Of a stretch of 64,000 bases of DNA, positions 60,968 to 64,000 are shown one piece after another. The DNA comes from CAVSUB01 sp963816725 (GTDB taxonomy: Bacteria; Acidobacteriota; Vicinamibacteria; Vicinamibacterales; 2-12-FULL-66-21), in assembly GCA_963816725.1 (NCBI GenBank), contig CAWFMC010000005.1:186001-250000 (forward strand). The letters are read 5' to 3'. The position numbers and the translations under genes are program-made. The notes beneath the pieces are model-generated. The model did not search any database. It saw only the letters and a program-made list of their open reading frames with translations, and had not been told where the DNA came from. Position 1 is the first letter of the stretch. Each line of letters opens with the position of its first letter.

Positions 60968-61281
60968 ACGATCGCCGCGAGTCGGCGCGCTTCGGATTCC
61001 CGCTGCTCGATGACCTCCACATCACCATGCGGCCGGGCAACATCGTTTTCCTGAAGAACCTGGCCGCCGGTGGCGCGCTGGTTCATTCGAAGCGGCCGCT
61101 TGTGCCCGGAACACGCGTTCACCTACAAATTGCCGGCGGCACGCACAGGCTCCGGATCGGCGGGCAGATCCTGAGGTGCGGCGTCGCCGCCATCGGCGTG
61201 GAAGGAGTGACGTATCTCGGCGCGGTCCGCTTCGACAATCTGTGCGACCTGCCGTGGGAGGAGTGGCTCGGAGCGCGTTAA
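60952..61281 (+). CDS. PilZ-domain protein
   Basis: A 109-residue single-domain PilZ protein. DDRRESARFGFPL near residues 6-18 carries an R-x3-R motif (Arg 9 and Arg 13). The second motif reads LKNLAAGGALV, where the usual D/N-x-S-x-x-G has Ala in place of Ser, so c-di-GMP affinity may be altered or lost. PilZ proteins translate c-di-GMP levels into control of pili or exopolysaccharide. It overlaps the pseudopilin gene by 16 bases, so a role in pilus function is reasonable but unproven. Confidence 0.82.
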   Translation: MDTALDDRRESARFGFPLLDDLHITMRPGNIVFLKNLAAGGALVHSKRPLVPGTRVHLQIAGGTHRLRIGGQILRCGVAAIGVEGVTYLGAVRFDNLCDLPWEEWLGAR

Positions 61282-61530
61282 GAAGCCAGGCGGTGCCTCC
61301 TCCTTGGTCCCGATAGCGGCCGCGCTGCGTCGGGCGTAGATAGGGCCAGACCCCGAGGGCTCGCGCCCGGGATGTACGGACGCGGCGCCGCGCCCCGTTC
61401 GTCACCGCCGGGAATGAAGGGCTGGTCGCCGGGAGACGACGGGGGGCCGTCGGCAACTCGCCGCGGGGCATTTTGTGCCATCATCGGCAGCGCATTCTTA
61501 ACGCACTCGCTGCTGCTGGAGGTGGTCAGG

Positions 61531-62793
61531 TTGAGCATCGTCGGGCGCGGTCTTGTCGAGGGCTGTCTCGAGTCCGGGGAGGTTGCGCGCATCACGGAGG
61601 AGGCGCTGGCCGCGCTTCCGGTTGACGGCCGCCGCGTGCTGGTCCTCATCCCGGACGGGACGCGGACCATGCCCATGCCGCTGGTGTTCGAGGCCATCGA
61701 GCGGGCGCTCGACCGGCGGGTCAAGGCGCTGGACTTCCTGGTCGCGCTCGGCACCCACATGCCGATGTCCGACGCCCAGCTGACCGCGTTGATCGGCCGG
61801 CCGGTAGTTGGCGGGCGTGCTGGCGCGCGGCACATCTTCAATCACCGCTGGGATGATCCCGCGACGTTCGTCCAACTCGGGACGATCCCTGAAGCAGAGA
61901 TCGTCGAGCTGACTCAGGGGCGGCTGCGGCAGGACGTCCCGGTCGCCCTGAACCGGCTGGTCACGGAGTACGACCACGTGATCATCTGCGGGCCGGTCTT
62001 CCCGCACGAGGTGGTCGGCTTCTCGGGCGGCACCAAGTACCTCTATCCCGGCATCGCGGCTCCGGAGATCATCCATTTCACGCACTGGCTCGGTGCCTTG
62101 ATCACGAGCTACAACGTGATCGGGACGATGGATACGCCGGTGAGGGCGGTGATCAATCGGGCCGCTTCGTTCTTGAAGACTCCGCTGTCGCTCCTGGCTG
62201 CCGTCGTCACTCACGACGGGGTCGCGGGGCTGTTCGGCGGTGACGTGCACGCGGCCTGGCGCCAGGCCGCGCTGCTCTCGTCGCGCCGGCACATCGTGTG
62301 GGTGGACCGGCCGTTCGACAAGGTCGTCGCGGTGATGCCGGCGATGTACGACGACCTGTGGGTTGCGGCAAAAGGGACCTACAAGTCGGAACCCGCCGTG
62401 GCAGACGACGGGGAGGTGGTGATTTATGCGCCGCATGTGGGTGAGGTGAGCCACGTGCACGGCAAGCTGATCGACGAGATCGGCTATCACTGCCGCGACT
62501 ACTTTCTCGAGCAGTGGGACCGCTTCGGGCACTACCCGGGCGGCATTCTTGCGCATTCGACCCACGTCAAGGGGCTCGGGACGTTCGATGCGGCCACCCG
62601 GACTGAAACACCCCGCATCCGCGTGACGCTCGCGACCGGGATCTCCCGCGAGCGCTGCGGTCGCGTCAATCTCGGCTATCTCGATCCCGCGAGCTTGAAC
62701 CCATCGGAGCTCGAGTCCGGCAATGGAACACTCGTGGTGCCGCGCGCGGGCGAGATGTTGTATCGCGTCGGGCGCGCGCCCGACGCGGCGTGA
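61531..62793 (+). CDS. LarA-family nickel-dependent 2-hydroxyacid racemase/epimerase homologue
   Basis: A 420-residue protein of the LarA (DUF2088) family. GTHMPM (His 76) fits the catalytic His 108 region of LarA. GPVFPHEVVGFSGGTKYLYP near residues 154-173 fits the second His (159) and the pincer-attached Lys (169). HFTHW (His 182/185) fits the nickel-ligand region. Such enzymes racemise lactate or epimerise other 2-hydroxyacids using the nickel-pincer cofactor. The start is TTG 61531, preceded by GGAGG at 61518-61522. The longer frame to 61372 lacks a good ribosome site. The next gene is a sugar-acid-type kinase, so an aldonate substrate is possible. Confidence 0.85.
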   Translation: MSIVGRGLVEGCLESGEVARITEEALAALPVDGRRVLVLIPDGTRTMPMPLVFEAIERALDRRVKALDFLVALGTHMPMSDAQLTALIGRPVVGGRAGARHIFNHRWDDPATFVQLGTIPEAEIVELTQGRLRQDVPVALNRLVTEYDHVIICGPVFPHEVVGFSGGTKYLYPGIAAPEIIHFTHWLGALITSYNVIGTMDTPVRAVINRAASFLKTPLSLLAAVVTHDGVAGLFGGDVHAAWRQAALLSSRRHIVWVDRPFDKVVAVMPAMYDDLWVAAKGTYKSEPAVADDGEVVIYAPHVGEVSHVHGKLIDEIGYHCRDYFLEQWDRFGHYPGGILAHSTHVKGLGTFDAATRTETPRIRVTLATGISRERCGRVNLGYLDPASLNPSELESGNGTLVVPRAGEMLYRVGRAPDAA

Positions 62794-62832
62794 TCCCTCA
62801 CGACCGCACGATCTTCATGGAGACGACAACGC

Positions 62833-63915
62833 ATGGGTAAGCCCCTGACCATTCCGGCGAACGGCGCTCTGGATTTCCTGGCGCTCGGCGCGCTCGTCCA
62901 CCGCCTCGACCCGGGTGTCGTGCCGTTCCACAAGGCGCAGACCTGCACGATTCACGTCAGCGGCGGGGAGTACAACACAGCCGCCAACCTGTCCGACTGC
63001 TTCCGCGCCAAGGCCGGTGTCGCCACCGCTCTGGTCGACTATCCGATCGGCACCCTGATCGCGGAGCGCGTGCAGGCGATGGGGGTCAAGCCGTTCTACA
63101 AGCATTTCGCCCACGATGGTGCCCGCGGCCCGAACATGGCCACCGTGTACAGCGACCGTGGCTACGGTGTGCGTGCGCCGGTCGTGTTCTACAACCGGTC
63201 CAACGAAGCCGCGGCGCAGTTGAAGCCCGGCGATTTCGACTGGGACGCGATCTTCGGCGCCGGCGTCCGCTGGTTCCACAGCGGCGGGATCTTTGCGGCG
63301 CTGTCAGACACCACCAGCGAGCTCATTCTCGAGGGCATGCAGGTCGCAAAGCGGCACGGTGCGGTGGTGTCTTTCGATCTGAACTACCGAGAGAAGCTGT
63401 GGCGGGCCACCGGGGGGCACGGGCGCGCCCTCTCCACGCTCCAGCGGATCGTGGAGCACGTGGACGTGCTCGTTGGCAATGAGGAAGACCTCCAGCAGGG
63501 CCTCGGGATCGCGGGGCCCGAAATTGCCGCCAAGTCGAAGCTCGACTCGAGCGCCTTCGTTGCGATGATCGAGCGGGTCGTCGATCGCTATCCGGAGATG
63601 AAGGTCGTCGCCACGACCTTGCGCGACGTGCATTCGTCGAACCGGCATAGCTGGGGTGCCGTCGCGTGGATCGACGGTAAGGCCTACGTCGCCCCGGTCT
63701 GCGAACTCGACGTCTACGACCGTGTGGGCGGCGGCGACAGCTTCGCCGCCGGGCTCTTCTACGGGCTGATGAACGGCGAGTCGCCGGAAGAATCGGTCAA
63801 GCTTGGCTGGGCCCACGGCGCGCTGGCCACCACGTTCCCGGGCGATACGACAATGGCGACGCTGGAACAGGTGCGGGCGTTGGCAAAGGGAGGGTCGGCG
63901 CGGATTCAGCGGTGA
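62833..63915 (+). CDS. PfkB-family carbohydrate kinase, KdgK-like
   Basis: A 360-residue ribokinase/PfkB kinase. Early motif SGGEYNTAANLS near residues 44-55, mid-region FDLNYREKLWR, and C-terminal signature DRVGGGDSFAAGLFYGL near residues 297-313 carrying the catalytic Asp and the anion-hole Gly pair. The style (FHSGGIFAALSDTTSE, VATTLRDVHSSNRHSW) resembles 2-keto-3-deoxygluconate kinases, but other sugar acids remain possible. It begins 39 bases after the LarA homologue stop, probably one operon. It may phosphorylate the product of the epimerised acid after dehydration. Confidence 0.85.
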   Translation: MGKPLTIPANGALDFLALGALVHRLDPGVVPFHKAQTCTIHVSGGEYNTAANLSDCFRAKAGVATALVDYPIGTLIAERVQAMGVKPFYKHFAHDGARGPNMATVYSDRGYGVRAPVVFYNRSNEAAAQLKPGDFDWDAIFGAGVRWFHSGGIFAALSDTTSELILEGMQVAKRHGAVVSFDLNYREKLWRATGGHGRALSTLQRIVEHVDVLVGNEEDLQQGLGIAGPEIAAKSKLDSSAFVAMIERVVDRYPEMKVVATTLRDVHSSNRHSWGAVAWIDGKAYVAPVCELDVYDRVGGGDSFAAGLFYGLMNGESPEESVKLGWAHGALATTFPGDTTMATLEQVRALAKGGSARIQR

Positions 63916-63968
63916 CCCGGCCTCGCGTTGATGGTCGCGGTTGTCGACCTGACTCCTAGACACAAGCA

Positions 63969-63992
63969 GCGGCTCCGTGTGTATGGAGCCGC
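63969..63992 (+). terminator. Possible terminator hairpin at window end
   Basis: GCGGCTCC at 63969-63976 pairs perfectly with GGAGCCGC at 63985-63992 around an eight-base loop, 54 bases after the kinase stop. The window ends soon after, and no U-tract is visible. Confidence 0.45.
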
Positions 63993-64000
63993 GCCAACGC

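Noticed and set aside
61372..61530. N-terminal extension of the LarA homologue
   Set aside because: Low-complexity residues without family match. TTG 61531 has a good ribosome site and gives the normal length.

Overview
The window looks like a G+C-rich Gram-negative chromosome (roughly two-thirds G+C by eye). It has many lipobox lipoproteins, beta-barrel outer-membrane proteins, BACON-type repeats and a dense set of envelope-glycan enzymes. The style (frequent GTG/TTG starts, 4-base ATGA/GTGA gene overlaps, recurrent SPINNA/Fn3-like lipoproteins, outer-membrane barrels ending in Phe) is what I would expect of Acidobacteriota, possibly class Vicinamibacteria. That placement is an inference from style, not from a marker gene. 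No mobile element, CRISPR array, tRNA or rRNA was found.

Layout. 0-3.2 kb: aroA/aroK (shikimate pathway), then an RsbW-like kinase coupled to an inositol monophosphatase. 3.4-5.4 kb: two surface proteins. 5.5-15.1 kb: membrane glycosyltransferase, DedA protein, GT2, lipoproteins, a GDSL hydrolase and a coupled trio made of a YvcK-like/degenerate-GT2 fusion, a nucleotidyltransferase and a GT2. 15.2-20.7 kb: a ten-repeat BACON lipoprotein and a hybrid histidine kinase. 20.8-31.9 kb: an operon of radical SAM, flippase-like and membrane proteins, another membrane glycosyltransferase, two SPINNA lipoproteins flanking a beta-barrel, and a second flippase-like protein. 32-40.2 kb: a plus-strand glycan cluster (three GT4, methyltransferase, epimerase, hexapeptide acyltransferase, GT-C protein) interrupted by two heptanucleotide tandem-repeat intergenic regions. 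40.2-58.4 kb: mostly housekeeping (ttcA, dtd, glpD, dapF, radC, larC, metG, tatD, polyprenyl synthase, ligA, an S1C protease with an NtrC-type regulator, rnpB). 58.5-64 kb: epimerase, secreted helix-hairpin-helix protein, pseudopilin, PilZ protein, a LarA-family protein and a PfkB kinase.

Quality caveat. Nine genes contain ten frame breaks, and every one is repaired by deleting a single base, often from a short homopolymer. The repaired lengths are exact multiples of three and family motifs continue across the joins. I therefore treat these as probable sequencing or assembly insertions and annotate the genes as whole, with the break position given.

How it fits together. Most accessory genes serve construction of a surface glycan or glycolipid: nucleotide-sugar activation, GT2/GT4 assembly, polytopic GT-C proteins using lipid-linked donors, flippase-like proteins, lipoproteins and outer-membrane barrels. 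The most unusual items are the YvcK-like/degenerate-GT2 fusion operon, the LarA homologue paired with a sugar-acid-type kinase, and the period-7 intergenic arrays.
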